64,000 nucleotides of DNA from an uncultured Stenotrophomonas sp. (GCF_945952405.1 NZ_CAMFIA010000001.1:62001-126000); one strand, 5' to 3'. Shown: positions 45,144 to 54,212, counted from the first letter of the stretch. Notes: generated from the sequence alone by a model not told the origin. A program made the numbers and translations.

Positions 45144-46165
45144 CGGGCCACGCGCAACGGGGCGGCCAGGTCGGCCAGCGCCGGCTTGATCCGGTCCTGC
45201 AGCAGCTGCTGCAGCGGCGCCAGCTCGCGGTAGCGCGGCAGCACTTCGTCCAGGTAGCCGATGAAGCGCGGGGCGTCGTCAAGGTAGTGGCCCTTGTTGT
45301 CGCGGTAGCGCAGGCGGCAGAACAGGCCGAGGATCTTCACGTGGCGCTGGATGCCCATCCAGTCGGCATCGCGCAGGAAGGTGGCGCGGTCGGGCACCGG
45401 CAGCCCGGCGGCGCGTGCGCGCTCGTGGTACTGCGCCAGCCATTCGTCCACGCGCTGCAGCGGCCAGCTCAGGAACGCGTCCTTGAACAGGCTGACCGCG
45501 TCATAGGCGATCGGGCCACGCACCAGGTCCTGGAAGTCCAGCACGGCCGGGCCATCGGCGACCGGCATCAGGTTGCGTGGCATGAAGTCACGATGGGTCA
45601 TCAGCTGGGCCTGGCCCAGTGCGTTGTCCATCAGGCGGCGGTGCACCCCCTGCAGGCCTTCGATCTCGCCGCAGTCCAGCTCAAGACGCAGGTGCCGCTG
45701 CAGGAACCATTCGTCGAACAGGCCGGCATCGCGCTGCAGCAGGGCTTCGCCGAACTGGCCGAAGCCGTCCGGAACCGTGATCGCCTGCAGCCGCAGCAGC
45801 TGTTCGATCGAACGCCCGAACCATTCATCGGCGTTGCGCTCGTCGAGGATCCTGGCCAGGGTCGGGCCGCCGAGATCTTCCAGCAGCAGGAAGCCGGCCT
45901 CGAGGTCCTGCGCCAGCAGCTGTGGCACGCGCAGGCCGTGGTCGTGCAGCAGGTCGCGCATGTGCAGCCACGGCCGCGGATCTTCCAGCCCCGGCGGAGC
46001 ATCCATCACGATGTGGCTGCCGCGCGTGCTGGTGGTGCGCCAGTAGCTGCGCATGCCGGCATCGACCGAGGCGCGTTCGACCACGGCGTTGGCATCATCC
46101 AGCTGGGTACGGGCCCACTGCAGGCGCTGCGCGCTGCGCTGGGGGTCGGAGGCGGGTTCGGTCAT
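45140..46165 (-). CDS. amgK: N-acetylmuramate/N-acetylglucosamine kinase (anomeric)
   Basis: A 341-residue aminoglycoside-phosphotransferase-fold kinase. The catalytic HRDFMPRNLM and metal-binding LDFQD motifs are present. AmgK phosphorylates MurNAc at C1, feeding MurU next door. It is transcribed ahead of murU with ATGA overlap. Intact amgK-murU recycling is linked to intrinsic fosfomycin tolerance in pseudomonads; here that is inference. Confidence 0.92.
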   Translation of the reverse strand: MTEPASDPQRSAQRLQWARTQLDDANAVVERASVDAGMRSYWRTTSTRGSHIVMDAPPGLEDPRPWLHMRDLLHDHGLRVPQLLAQDLEAGFLLLEDLGGPTLARILDERNADEWFGRSIEQLLRLQAITVPDGFGQFGEALLQRDAGLFDEWFLQRHLRLELDCGEIEGLQGVHRRLMDNALGQAQLMTHRDFMPRNLMPVADGPAVLDFQDLVRGPIAYDAVSLFKDAFLSWPLQRVDEWLAQYHERARAAGLPVPDRATFLRDADWMGIQRHVKILGLFCRLRYRDNKGHYLDDAPRFIGYLDEVLPRYRELAPLQQLLQDRIKPALADLAAPLRVAR

Positions 46166-46223
46166 GCAGGCATATCCGGGCGCGCCGGGCGCGCCAACGT
46201 CGGGAACAGGAAAAGGGTGGGGA

Positions 46224-46493
46224 TCAGCGGCGGCCGCTGAACAGCCGCAGCACGGCCAGCACGGCCACCGCGCCGATCACCGCGCCAAGGAAGCCGGCCG
46301 GTTCGCAGGGGGCGTACCAGCCCATGTACTGGCCGAACCAGCCCGCCAGCAGGGCACCGAGGATGCCCAGCACGATGGTCAGCAGGCAGCCCATGCGGTT
46401 GTTGCCGGGCATGAAGAAACGCCCGAGCAGGCCGACGAAGAAGCCGACCAGCAGGATGTACAGCCAGCTGCTGCTGCCGAACAGACCATTCAT
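46224..46493 (-). CDS. GlsB/YeaQ/YmgE family membrane protein
   Basis: An 89-residue protein of the transglycosylase-associated (GlsB/YeaQ) family, with three hydrophobic spans and glycine pairs (GLLGRFFMPG, GILGALLAGW, GAVIGAVAVLAVLRLF). These are stress-associated proteins of unknown mechanism. ATG 46493 (MNGLFGSSSW) is preferred over a 13-residue upstream extension. It stands between amgK and the M20 gene. Confidence 0.9.
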   Translation of the reverse strand: MNGLFGSSSWLYILLVGFFVGLLGRFFMPGNNRMGCLLTIVLGILGALLAGWFGQYMGWYAPCEPAGFLGAVIGAVAVLAVLRLFSGRR

Positions 46494-46562
46494 GCGCGCG
46501 GATTCCGCTTGAGTGTGGACGCAGCCTAGCAAGGCCAGGCTGCGTCCGTCACGGGTGCCCGA

Positions 46563-48056
46563 TCAGCAGCAGCCGTGGCCGCCGTGGCGGGTGCCGCTGT
46601 CGGCGGCCACCGGCGAACCGCTGGTCTCGCCACGCAGGCTGGCCGCGTAGTGCTCGCTGATCACCTTGGACACGCAGGCGGTGACCTTCTTGCCCATCGG
46701 GATGTGCAGGAACTCGTTCGGGCCGTGCGCATTGGAGTGCGGGCCGAGCACGCCGGTGATCATGAACTGCGCACCCGGGAACTTCTCACCCAGCATGCCC
46801 ATGAACGGGATCGAGCCGCCTTCGCCCATGTACATCGCCGGCTTGCCGAAGAAGGCCTGGCTGGCGTCGTCGATGGCCTGGGTCAGCCACGGTGCCATCG
46901 CCGGCGCGTTCCAGCCGGTGGAGGCCTTTTCCAGGTCCAGGGTGACCTGGGCGCCGTTCGGCGGATCGCGCAGCAGGGCTTCCTTCAGCAGTTCGCCGCA
47001 GGTCTTGCCATCGGCGGTCGGCGGCAGGCGCAGCGACAGCTTCACCGAGGTCTGCGGGCGCAGCACGTTGCCGGCCGATTCCAGCGGCGGCATGCCACCC
47101 ACGCCGGTGACCGACAGCGCCGGGCGCCAGGTGCGGTTGAGCACCAGCTCGGTCAGGTCGTCGTTCATCGGACGCAGGCCGTCGACCATCGGGAACTTCT
47201 CGAAGATCTCGGTATCGACCACCTCAGCGGCACGCTTGGCCTGTTCCTGGCGTTCGGCGGGGATCTCCACGTTCATGCCGTCGATCAGGATGCGGCCGGT
47301 GTCCTGGTCCTCGATGCGCGACAGCAGCTGGCGCAGCAGGCGGAAGCTGGACGGCACCACGCCGGACGCATCACCGGAATGCACGCCTTCGTTCAGCACC
47401 TTCACGGTGAAGTTGCCGCCGGTCAGGCCGCGCAGCGAGGTGGTGCACCACAGCTGGTCGTAGTTGGCGCAGCCCGAATCCAGGCAGACCACCAGCGACG
47501 GCTTGCCGATGCGGTCGGCCAGGTGGTCGACGTAGGCCGGCAGGTCATAGCTGCCCGATTCTTCGCAGGCTTCGATCAGCACCACGCAGCGGGCGTGCGG
47601 CAGGCCCTGGGCCTGCAGCGCCAGCACCGCGGCCAGCGAGCCGAAGATGGCGTAGCCGTCGTCCGCACCGCCGCGGCCATACAGCTTGTCGCCACGCAGG
47701 ACCGGCGTCCACGGGCCAAGGTCGTCGTCCCAGCCGGTCATTTCCGGCTGCTTGTCCAGATGGCCGTAGAGCAGGATGGTGTCGTCGCCGGTTTCGGCGC
47801 CGCTGGCCGGAATTTCCAGGAAGATCAGCGGGGTACGGCCTTCCAGGCGTACCACTTCAACCTTCAGGCCAGGCAGCTGCTGGGCCTTGGCCCAGTTCTC
47901 CATCAGGGTGACTGCCTGTTCCATGTAGCCGTTCTGCACCCAATTGGCGTCGAACATCGGCGACTTGTTGGGAATGCGGATGTAGTCGACCAACTGCGGG
48001 ACGATTTCACTGTCCCACTTGTCATTGACGAATTGGCCGAGCTTGGCGCTGTCCAT
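46563..48056 (-). CDS. M20 family metallopeptidase (carnosinase-like dipeptidase)
   Basis: A 497-residue cytosolic metallopeptidase. The zinc ligands are visible: the His of LYGHLDKQPE, the Asp of GRGGADDG, the Glu pair of EACEESGS, the Asp of VVCLDSG, and a late His. The N-terminal MDSAKLGQFVNDKW resembles the CNDP-type M20 group, which splits dipeptides. ATG 48056 is chosen because GGAG lies six bases upstream; ATG 48074 is 6 residues longer. The last 10 residues, GTRHGGHGCC, form an unusual His/Cys tail that the core does not need. Confidence 0.9.
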   Translation of the reverse strand: MDSAKLGQFVNDKWDSEIVPQLVDYIRIPNKSPMFDANWVQNGYMEQAVTLMENWAKAQQLPGLKVEVVRLEGRTPLIFLEIPASGAETGDDTILLYGHLDKQPEMTGWDDDLGPWTPVLRGDKLYGRGGADDGYAIFGSLAAVLALQAQGLPHARCVVLIEACEESGSYDLPAYVDHLADRIGKPSLVVCLDSGCANYDQLWCTTSLRGLTGGNFTVKVLNEGVHSGDASGVVPSSFRLLRQLLSRIEDQDTGRILIDGMNVEIPAERQEQAKRAAEVVDTEIFEKFPMVDGLRPMNDDLTELVLNRTWRPALSVTGVGGMPPLESAGNVLRPQTSVKLSLRLPPTADGKTCGELLKEALLRDPPNGAQVTLDLEKASTGWNAPAMAPWLTQAIDDASQAFFGKPAMYMGEGGSIPFMGMLGEKFPGAQFMITGVLGPHSNAHGPNEFLHIPMGKKVTACVSKVISEHYAASLRGETSGSPVAADSGTRHGGHGCC

Positions 48057-48255
48057 CTGAAACTCCGGTTGCATGGGCTGATCCGCGCATTCTACGCCTG
48101 TGCCGAGGGTAGGGTTTTTCCTACATCACGTCGGGTATTTGGCTGGCTTACGGAAATGCGGGAAACCGATAGGCTGTGCACATGTGGTGACGGACACTGT
48201 TCCTACCGACGGGATTGCCGGTCGGGACGGCCAGAATCACAGGGAGATACACGTT

Positions 48256-48582
48256 GTGCCTGGGTTTGTCGTGTTGAGGGCACTGGTGCTGATGGTGGGG
48301 ATCGCTGGGGCGCATGCCGCCGAACCGATCGACATCAACCGCGCCGATGCCCAGGCGCTGCAGCAGGGATTGACGATGGTCGGAGCCGCCAAGGCCGAGG
48401 CGATCGTCGAGCACCGGCGCAGACACGGCCCGTTTCATCGCGTCGAGGACCTGGCGCAGGTGAAGGGGATAGGGAAAGCAACGGTCGAACGGAATCGACA
48501 GCGGATCACCGTAGGCAACAGGGTGTTGCCAGCGGATCCGGTACCCGGATCGGTACCGGTGCGAACCGTACCCAGGCGTTGA
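48256..48582 (+). CDS. ComEA-like helix-hairpin-helix protein
   Basis: A 108-residue protein with a hydrophobic N-terminus (VLRALVLMVGIAGAHA) and two helix-hairpin-helix units in IDINRADAQALQQGLTMVGAAKAEAIVEHRR and VEDLAQVKGIGKATVERNRQRI. ComEA proteins bind incoming DNA during natural transformation. The start is GTG 48256, with GGGAG 9 bases upstream; the ATG-type frame further upstream adds a sequence of poor quality. The C-terminal Pro/Val-rich tail is unusual. It is divergent from the M20 peptidase. Confidence 0.85.
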   Translation: MPGFVVLRALVLMVGIAGAHAAEPIDINRADAQALQQGLTMVGAAKAEAIVEHRRRHGPFHRVEDLAQVKGIGKATVERNRQRITVGNRVLPADPVPGSVPVRTVPRR

Positions 48583-48933
48583 CAGCAGGAATCGTCGGAA
48601 CCGGCAGGAGGCTGGTTCATCGGACACGGTCAGGATGGCCGTGACCACCGACCGCCGCAGGACGCGGCACCAATCACCAGGATGGTGGCATCACAGACCT
48701 GTGGAAGGGGCTGAGATACAAACAGGACAGACGCGGCCGCGTGCAGGATGCAACGCTACCCCCACAGCGCAGGATGCGAGGGGGCGGCAGCAGGCCGACA
48801 GGGACGTAACGATTGCCCGGTACGACACATGGCTGTGTCGCCGGGCAGTTTCATTTCCGGCGCCTGGTTTTGCCGCGGCCACCACGGGCCGATGGTGTAC
48901 GGTGGCCGCTCCGCATGGAAAGGACCCCGCTGG
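48583..48933 (+). other. 351-bp gap with one strong hairpin
   Basis: I see no supported gene in this stretch. It contains one strong stem at 48814-48847: TGCCCGG-TA-CGACACA-TGGC-TGTGTCG-CCGGGCA, 14 bp with a two-base bulge. A weak T-rich patch (GTTTCATTT) follows. It could be a 5' leader structure for the L,D-transpeptidase or a remote terminator of comEA. Confidence 0.5.
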
Positions 48934-50001
48934 ATGCTTCCGCACCGCCCCACGACCCTGATCGTCGCCCTTGCACTGGCCCTGCCGCTGCTGGCGCATG
49001 CCGCTGCGCCTTCGCCGGCGTCGGCCGGCACGGCCGAGGTGCGCGGGCCGACCGACCTCAAGCCCGGCGAATACCTGTGGCATCCGGAAATCTCGCCGAG
49101 CGGGCCGATCGTGCTGGTGGTCAGCCTCGACGAGCAACGCGCCTATGTGTACCGCAACGGCATCGCCATCGGCCTGACCACGATCAGCTCGGGCAAGGCC
49201 GGGCACGAGACCCCGACCGGCGTGTTCACCATCCTGCAGAAGGACAAGGACCACCGTTCCAACCTCTACAACAGCGCGCCGATGCCGTACATGCAGCGGC
49301 TGACCTGGGATGGCATCGCCCTGCATGGCGGTAGCCTGCCCGGGCACCCGGCCTCGCATGGCTGCGTGCGTTTGCCGCAGGCCTTCGCGCAGAAACTGTT
49401 CAGTGAAACCCAGCGCGGTGACACCGTGGTCGTGGCCGATGCCAAGAGCTCGCCGATGACCCTGGCCTATCCGTCGGTGCTGGCCCCGGTCAACGCGCGC
49501 GGCCAGGCCCTGCCCGAGAGCGAGGGCGGGGCGCCGGCACAGGCTTGGTGGAACGACAGCGCGGCCCCGGCCGGGCAGGTCGGGATCCTGGTCAGCCTGC
49601 ATGACCAGCGCCTGTATGTGCTGCGCGACGGCGTGATGATCGGCGAATCGCCGCTGAAGGCCGACGCCCTGCCGGCCTTCCAGGGCACCACCCTGTTCGT
49701 GATGGGGCAGGGTTACAGCGATACCCCCAGCCCGCTGGACGTGAACCAGCGCCTGCACCAGTGGACGGCCTATCCGCTGCTGGGCCAGGAGCGCGGCCAG
49801 GCCACGCCGGACCTGCTGGCCACCCCCTCGCTGCCGATGGCGCTGCCGGCCGATTTCGCCCGCCAGCTGTACCAGGTGCTGGTGCCCGGCACGACCCTGC
49901 TGGTCACCTCGCTGCCGGCGGTCCGCCCAAGCCCGGCTGAATCCGGAATGCAGCCGGTCTTGGAATCCGAGCCGCCAGGGTCCACCCTCAAGGGCAACTG
50001 A
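48934..50001 (+). CDS. L,D-transpeptidase (YkuD domain)
   Basis: A 355-residue exported protein with signal peptide LIVALALALPLLAHAAA. The YkuD domain (about 50-175) has the active-site motif HGGSLPGHPASHGCVRLP with Cys144. L,D-transpeptidases form 3-3 peptidoglycan cross-links or attach proteins to the wall and resist most beta-lactams. The C-terminal half repeats a partial YkuD-like beta fold (VGILVSLHDQRLYVLRDGVMIG) without a catalytic Cys. The ATG at 48934 has AAGGA nine bases upstream. It is followed after 16 bases by a second transpeptidase-like gene. Confidence 0.9.
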   Translation: MLPHRPTTLIVALALALPLLAHAAAPSPASAGTAEVRGPTDLKPGEYLWHPEISPSGPIVLVVSLDEQRAYVYRNGIAIGLTTISSGKAGHETPTGVFTILQKDKDHRSNLYNSAPMPYMQRLTWDGIALHGGSLPGHPASHGCVRLPQAFAQKLFSETQRGDTVVVADAKSSPMTLAYPSVLAPVNARGQALPESEGGAPAQAWWNDSAAPAGQVGILVSLHDQRLYVLRDGVMIGESPLKADALPAFQGTTLFVMGQGYSDTPSPLDVNQRLHQWTAYPLLGQERGQATPDLLATPSLPMALPADFARQLYQVLVPGTTLLVTSLPAVRPSPAESGMQPVLESEPPGSTLKGN

Positions 50002-50017
50002 GTCCCTCGTTGTGCCC

Positions 50018-50743
50018 ATGACTGCATCCCGCCTGTGCCGGCTGGCCGCGTTCGGCCTGCTGGCGACTTCGGCCAGCGCCCCGGCGCTGGCACAGACGCC
50101 CGCCCTCGCCACCAGTGCCGATGATCTGGCTGCCTTGCTGTCGCGCAGTGCGCCCAAGGCCGACCGCCACGTGTTGCAGCTGGCGGCGCATGCCATGCGC
50201 TGCGCGCTGCAGCGGCCGGAACTGGGTATCAATGGTGATCGCCTGAGCGTGATCGACTATTCGCGTCCCTCCACCGAGCCGCGGCTGTGGGTGTTCGACC
50301 TGGCCCATCAGCGCCTGCTGTTCGAGGAATGGGTGGCGCATGGCCGCAACAGTGGTGAAAACCGCACCGAGCACTTCTCCAACCGCGACGGCAGCTACAT
50401 GTCGAGCCTCGGCGCGTTCACCGCGCAGGAGACCTACATGGGCGGCAACGGTTACTCGTTGCGCCTGGCCGGGCTGGAGCCCGGTTTCAACGACCGCGCG
50501 CGCGAGCGTGCGATCGTCATCCACGGCGCCCCCTATGTGAACCCGGCCACCGCGCAGCTGCAGGGCCGGCTTGGCCGCAGCCTAGGCTGCCCTGCGGTAC
50601 GCCTGTCGGTGGCCAGGCCGCTGATCGACGCATTGCGCGGCGGCACCCTGGTGTTCGCCTACTACCCCGACCAGGACTGGCTGAAGCACTCGCAGCTGCT
50701 CGGCGGTGAGTGCGGCGGCCAGGGCACGCTCGCCACGCGGTGA
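50018..50743 (+). CDS. Murein L,D-transpeptidase catalytic-domain family protein
   Basis: A 241-residue exported protein with signal CRLAAFGLLATSASAPALAQ. It matches the YkuD_2 (L,D-transpeptidase catalytic domain) group. The key residues are the His in IVIHGAPYVNP and Cys191 in GRSLGCPAVRL. Members of this group differ from classic YkuD by a compact layout; their substrate is not settled. It lies downstream of the other transpeptidase and may be co-transcribed. GTG 50012 is an alternative start. Confidence 0.88.
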   Translation: MTASRLCRLAAFGLLATSASAPALAQTPALATSADDLAALLSRSAPKADRHVLQLAAHAMRCALQRPELGINGDRLSVIDYSRPSTEPRLWVFDLAHQRLLFEEWVAHGRNSGENRTEHFSNRDGSYMSSLGAFTAQETYMGGNGYSLRLAGLEPGFNDRARERAIVIHGAPYVNPATAQLQGRLGRSLGCPAVRLSVARPLIDALRGGTLVFAYYPDQDWLKHSQLLGGECGGQGTLATR

Positions 50744-50777
50744 TGCACAGCGGCGCGCGGCGTGATGCAATGTGCCG

Positions 50778-51386
50778 ATGAACATCGATGCCCTGCTGCA
50801 CACTCCGAGCCAGGTGATCTCCAGCCTGGACTATCGCCGCGAACGCTGGCGCAACGGCCTGGGCTGGACCCGCGAAATCCTGCGCCTGCCATCGCAGGGA
50901 GAGGACTGGGCGTTGCGCCTGTCGGTCGCCGAGATCGAACAGGACGCCGCGTTCTCCGCCTTCCCCGGTGTCGAACGCGAACTGGTGCTGCTGCAGGGCA
51001 ATGGCGTGCGCCTGCGCTTCGAGGACGGTCGCGTGGCCGAGGTGCTGCCGCCGCATGGGCGGGTGCGTTTTGCCGGCGAGGAAGCACTGCACGGCGAGCT
51101 GGTCGACGGCACCACCCACGACTTCAACCTGATGTGGAAGCGCGGGCTGCTGCAGGCCGAACTGCTGCACCGGCCGCTGGTCGGTTCGATGTTCTTCTTC
51201 TGCGAGCCGGGCGTAGCCTGGGCGTTGCACCTGCTGGCCGGGCATGCCGCTTTCGGTGCCGACAGCAGCCTGCCGCCGCTGCAGGCAGGCGATACCGCCT
51301 GGTTGTCGGCCGGTGAGCGGCAACGGCACGCGCTGCAGGGCGGCGGTGAACTGCTGGCGATCCGGGTCAGCGCCGCCGGGTCATGA
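50778..51386 (+). CDS. HutD/Ves family protein
   Basis: A 202-residue cupin-type protein of the HutD/Ves family. The conserved features are WRNGLGWTREI, the LVLLQGNGVRL strand, and TTHDFNLMWKRG. HutD is linked to histidine degradation in some bacteria, but no other hut gene lies nearby, so the role here is unknown. ATG 50778 is preferred over GTG 50772. A duplicated SMAG-containing unit follows the stop. Confidence 0.88.
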   Translation: MNIDALLHTPSQVISSLDYRRERWRNGLGWTREILRLPSQGEDWALRLSVAEIEQDAAFSAFPGVERELVLLQGNGVRLRFEDGRVAEVLPPHGRVRFAGEEALHGELVDGTTHDFNLMWKRGLLQAELLHRPLVGSMFFFCEPGVAWALHLLAGHAAFGADSSLPPLQAGDTAWLSAGERQRHALQGGGELLAIRVSAAGS

Positions 51387-51388
51387 CC

Positions 51389-51559
51389 GTGCAGCGCCGA
51401 GCGCGCGCTCGGCCGCGCTGAAGTAGATCCACGCCATGCGTGGATAGCGCAGAGCCTGGGATGTCATGCGGAGCGGTTCGTGCAGCGCCGAGCGCGCGCT
51501 CGGCTGCGCGTGAAGTAGATCCACGCCATGCGTGGATAGCGCAGAGCCTGGGATGTCAT
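51389..51559 (+). repeat. Tandem duplication of a 79/80-bp unit carrying SMAG elements
   Basis: Two near-identical units (51389-51467 and 51480-51559) repeat with a 91-bp period. Each has the self-complementary GCCGAGCGCGCGCTCGGC-like palindrome, then GTAG with ATCCACGCCATGCGTGGAT (51423-51445 and 51515-51537), then GCGCAGAGCCTGGG. They differ by a substitution and one inserted base. The block lies between the HutD stop and the convergent flavoreductase stop. Confidence 0.85.
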
Positions 51560-51588
51560 TCAGGGCCGCTTCGCAGCCACCCGTCCGC

Positions 51589-53193
51589 TCAATACACATC
51601 CCGCCGGTAGCGGCCCGCCAGCAGCAGCGCTTCCTTGCCCGCACTGCCCAGCACCTGTTCGATCACCGCGTCCACCGCCGGTGCCATGCCCTGCAAGCTG
51701 CCGCAGACCAGGATCGTGGCGCCTTCATCGACCCAGTGCCGCAGTGTCGCGGCTTCGGCCAGCAGCCGGTCCTGCACGTAGTGGTGGGTGCCGCCATCGC
51801 GACTGAACACCGCATCCAGCCGTGACAACGTGCCGTCGGCACGCATGGCCTGCAGCTCCGCGCCGAAGTGGAAGTCGTGCGCCGCAGTGCGCTCTCCGAA
51901 CAGCAGCCAGGTCCGTCGTGCACCTTGCCGCACGCGTTCATGCAGGTGTGCGCGCAGGCCGGCAATGCCGGTGCCGTTGCCGATCAGCAGCAGCGGCACG
52001 TCGGCGCCGACGCCATGGAAGTTGTCATTGCGGCGCAGGCGCAGCTGCACGGTTTCGCCGACCGCGGCGTGGTCACACAGCCAGCCGCTGCCGATGCCGG
52101 GCGTGCCATCGGCGCGCAGCTGCCGGCGCAGCAGCAGTTCCACGGCACCGTCGGCCATCACCGAGGCGATCGAGTACTCGCGGTGTGGCAACGGCTGCAG
52201 CGCCGCCAGCAGCGCAGGCAGGTCACCGGGCGGAACCAGCGAAGGCAGGTGTGAGCGTTCGACCCGGGCCAGCAGTGTCTGCCCGTCGTCCAGCAGCGTG
52301 TCCGCGTCGAAGTGCTGCGATTCCAGCCACGCGCGCGCGCTGTGGCGGGCGTGCTGCGGGCCGATCTCGGCGATGTCGCCGGCCTGCCACTGCGCAGTGG
52401 TGTCGGCGGGCGGCTGCAGGCGCAACCAGTACACCGGGCCACCGGGGCTGCCCGGGTTCAGGTGCTGGCGCTGCAGCAGCGTCCACGGCTGGTACTCGGC
52501 GGGGCTCCAGTCGGGCAGTTCGCTGGCGCCGCCACCGATCTGGCCCAGCAGCTGCTGCCAATGACGCAGCGCGGCCGGGTCGGCATTGTCGACTTCGATC
52601 GCATCGAACAACGGATGCGCGCCCTGTTGGCGCAGCCAATGATCGAGCTGGTGGCCGAATCCACAGAAGTGGCCGTAGCTGCGATCGCCCAGCGCGAGGA
52701 CGCCGTAGTGCAGATGCTGCAGCGCAGGCGGCGCGGTCATCACCCCGCGCAGGAAGGGCAGTACGTGATCGGGCGGGTCACCCTCGCCGGTGGTGCTGGC
52801 GATGAACAACGCACGCTGGCTGCCGGCCAGCAGCGCCGCATCCACCTCATGCAAGCCGCGCACGCGCACTGGCAGGCCGGCGCCGCGCAGCGCTTCTGCG
52901 CTGCGCTCGGCCAGCTCGCGGGCGAAGCCGGTCTGGCTGGACCAGGCCAGCAGCACCGGAGTGACGCCTGCGGATGCCGCATCGTCGCGCGGGCGGCCAC
53001 GCCACCACAGCGCCGCACAGGCCAGCGCATACAGCAGGGTGGCGGCCGTCGCGATCTGCGATTGCCTTGCGGGCGGCGCGCCCTGCCACCAGGCCTCGCC
53101 CAGGTGCAGGCGCAGCAGCGCCCAGCCGATCGCCGCCAGCAGGAGCAGGACCAGGGCATTGCCGAGCCCGGCGCGTGAGCGGCGTGGGCTCAT
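51589..53193 (-). CDS. Membrane-anchored NADPH flavoreductase (sulfite reductase/CPR-like)
   Basis: A 534-residue protein. Two N-terminal hydrophobic spans (about 11-30 and 47-63) anchor it. A flavodoxin domain (about 78-215; SSQTGFARELAE for FMN) comes next. The FAD/NADPH ferredoxin-reductase module (about 245-534) includes REYSIASVM (FAD), the GNGTGIAGLRAH segment (NADPH), and the C-terminal CGSLQGMAPAVD. This is the order of sulfite reductase flavoprotein and cytochrome P450 reductase. It has no heme or siroheme partner; in this operon it probably feeds the PepSY membrane protein. Overlaps apbE by 4 bases. Confidence 0.9.
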   Translation of the reverse strand: MSPRRSRAGLGNALVLLLLAAIGWALLRLHLGEAWWQGAPPARQSQIATAATLLYALACAALWWRGRPRDDAASAGVTPVLLAWSSQTGFARELAERSAEALRGAGLPVRVRGLHEVDAALLAGSQRALFIASTTGEGDPPDHVLPFLRGVMTAPPALQHLHYGVLALGDRSYGHFCGFGHQLDHWLRQQGAHPLFDAIEVDNADPAALRHWQQLLGQIGGGASELPDWSPAEYQPWTLLQRQHLNPGSPGGPVYWLRLQPPADTTAQWQAGDIAEIGPQHARHSARAWLESQHFDADTLLDDGQTLLARVERSHLPSLVPPGDLPALLAALQPLPHREYSIASVMADGAVELLLRRQLRADGTPGIGSGWLCDHAAVGETVQLRLRRNDNFHGVGADVPLLLIGNGTGIAGLRAHLHERVRQGARRTWLLFGERTAAHDFHFGAELQAMRADGTLSRLDAVFSRDGGTHHYVQDRLLAEAATLRHWVDEGATILVCGSLQGMAPAVDAVIEQVLGSAGKEALLLAGRYRRDVY

Positions 53194-54161
53194 GCGTCCT
53201 GCTCATCGAGCAGGCGCTGGAACGCGCTGCTGAGAAACTCGCGCGGGCCTGCTGCTACGCGCTGTAGGTAGCGTGCAGCCAGTCCTTCGCGCTCGGCCAG
53301 TGCCATGCCGGATTCGTGGCCGAGCACGGTCAGTGCGGTGGCCCAGGCATCGGCGTGCATGGCGTCGTCGGCCACCACCGTCACTGCGGCGGCGACCTGA
53401 CGTACCGGAAGGCCGGTGCGCGGATCGATGCTGTGGCTGTAAGCCTCGCCATCGGCCTGATACTGGTGCCAGCGATCACCGGAGGTGGCGACCGCCTTGC
53501 CGTCCAGCGCGAGGACCCGCGGCGGGATATCGGATTGCAGGTCTTCTTCCGGCGCCGACTCCACCAGCACCCGCCACGGCTGGCCGTCCGGCTTGCGGCC
53601 GTAGCCGGCCAGCTCGCCACCGACTTCCACCAGCGCCGCAGTGATGCCCTCTGCACGCAGCCAGGCGGTTACCTGGTCGACACCGAACCCTTTGGCGATC
53701 GCCGACAGGTCCAGCTCCAGTCCACCCGGTTGCAGCAGGGCGGCGTCCTGCCAATGCAGGCGTTGCCAGCCGCAGCGCGCGCGGGTGGCCTGCAGGGTGG
53801 CGGCGTCGGGCTGGCGACGCTCGCCGGCGTGTGCGCCGAAGCCCCACAGCGCCACCAACGGGCCGATCGTGGGATCGAAGGCACCGTCGCTGGCGGCGGC
53901 GATGGACTGCGCGCAGGCCAGGACCTGGCGGGTCTCTGCCGGCAGCCCGCACCAGCGGCCGGCCTCGGCGCGGTTGTAGCGGCTCAGGTCCGAGCCGGGT
54001 TCCCAGGTGCTCATCTGCGCAACCACCTGCTGCAGACGCGCCTGGATGCCGGCGTGCAGCGGGTGCAGGTCGCGCTGGCGTGGCGCAACCAGCGACACGC
54101 TCCAGGTGGTACCCATGGTGGTGCCGCCAAGGCGGGCGATGTCGAGCGGGGATCCGGTCAT
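53190..54161 (-). CDS. apbE: FAD:protein FMN transferase ApbE
   Basis: A 323-residue ApbE-fold flavin transferase that moves FMN from FAD to a Thr/Ser of a target protein. Key features are TTMGTTWSV, GAFDPTIGPLVALWGFG, the DLSAIAKGFGVDQV segment and the SIDPRTGLPV metal site, and ADAWATALTVLG. Unlike most ApbE it begins MTGSPLDIARLGG and has no signal peptide or lipobox; the in-frame sequence upstream also has no hydrophobic stretch. It lies between the DUF4198 gene and the flavoreductase. Its likely substrate is the DUF2271 protein of the same operon. Confidence 0.93.
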   Translation of the reverse strand: MTGSPLDIARLGGTTMGTTWSVSLVAPRQRDLHPLHAGIQARLQQVVAQMSTWEPGSDLSRYNRAEAGRWCGLPAETRQVLACAQSIAAASDGAFDPTIGPLVALWGFGAHAGERRQPDAATLQATRARCGWQRLHWQDAALLQPGGLELDLSAIAKGFGVDQVTAWLRAEGITAALVEVGGELAGYGRKPDGQPWRVLVESAPEEDLQSDIPPRVLALDGKAVATSGDRWHQYQADGEAYSHSIDPRTGLPVRQVAAAVTVVADDAMHADAWATALTVLGHESGMALAEREGLAARYLQRVAAGPREFLSSAFQRLLDEQDA

Positions 54162-54180
54162 GGTGGCGCGTTGCGGTCGC

Positions 54181-54202
54181 GATGCCGGGTTCGCCCGGCA
54201 TC
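54181..54202 (-). terminator. Attenuator-like hairpin before apbE
   Basis: GATGCCGGG-TTCG-CCCGGCATC is a perfect 9-bp stem with a four-base loop, 20 bases before the apbE start. There is no T-run, so it may only reduce or pause transcription from the upstream genes, or stabilise the upstream message. Confidence 0.45.
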
Positions 54203-54212
54203 GCGGAGCCGC

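Noticed and set aside
46575..48644. 689-residue plus-strand frame antisense to the M20 peptidase
   Set aside because: Composition is Arg/His/Gln/Ala-rich, it has no motif, and it crosses the divergent promoter and comEA in another frame.
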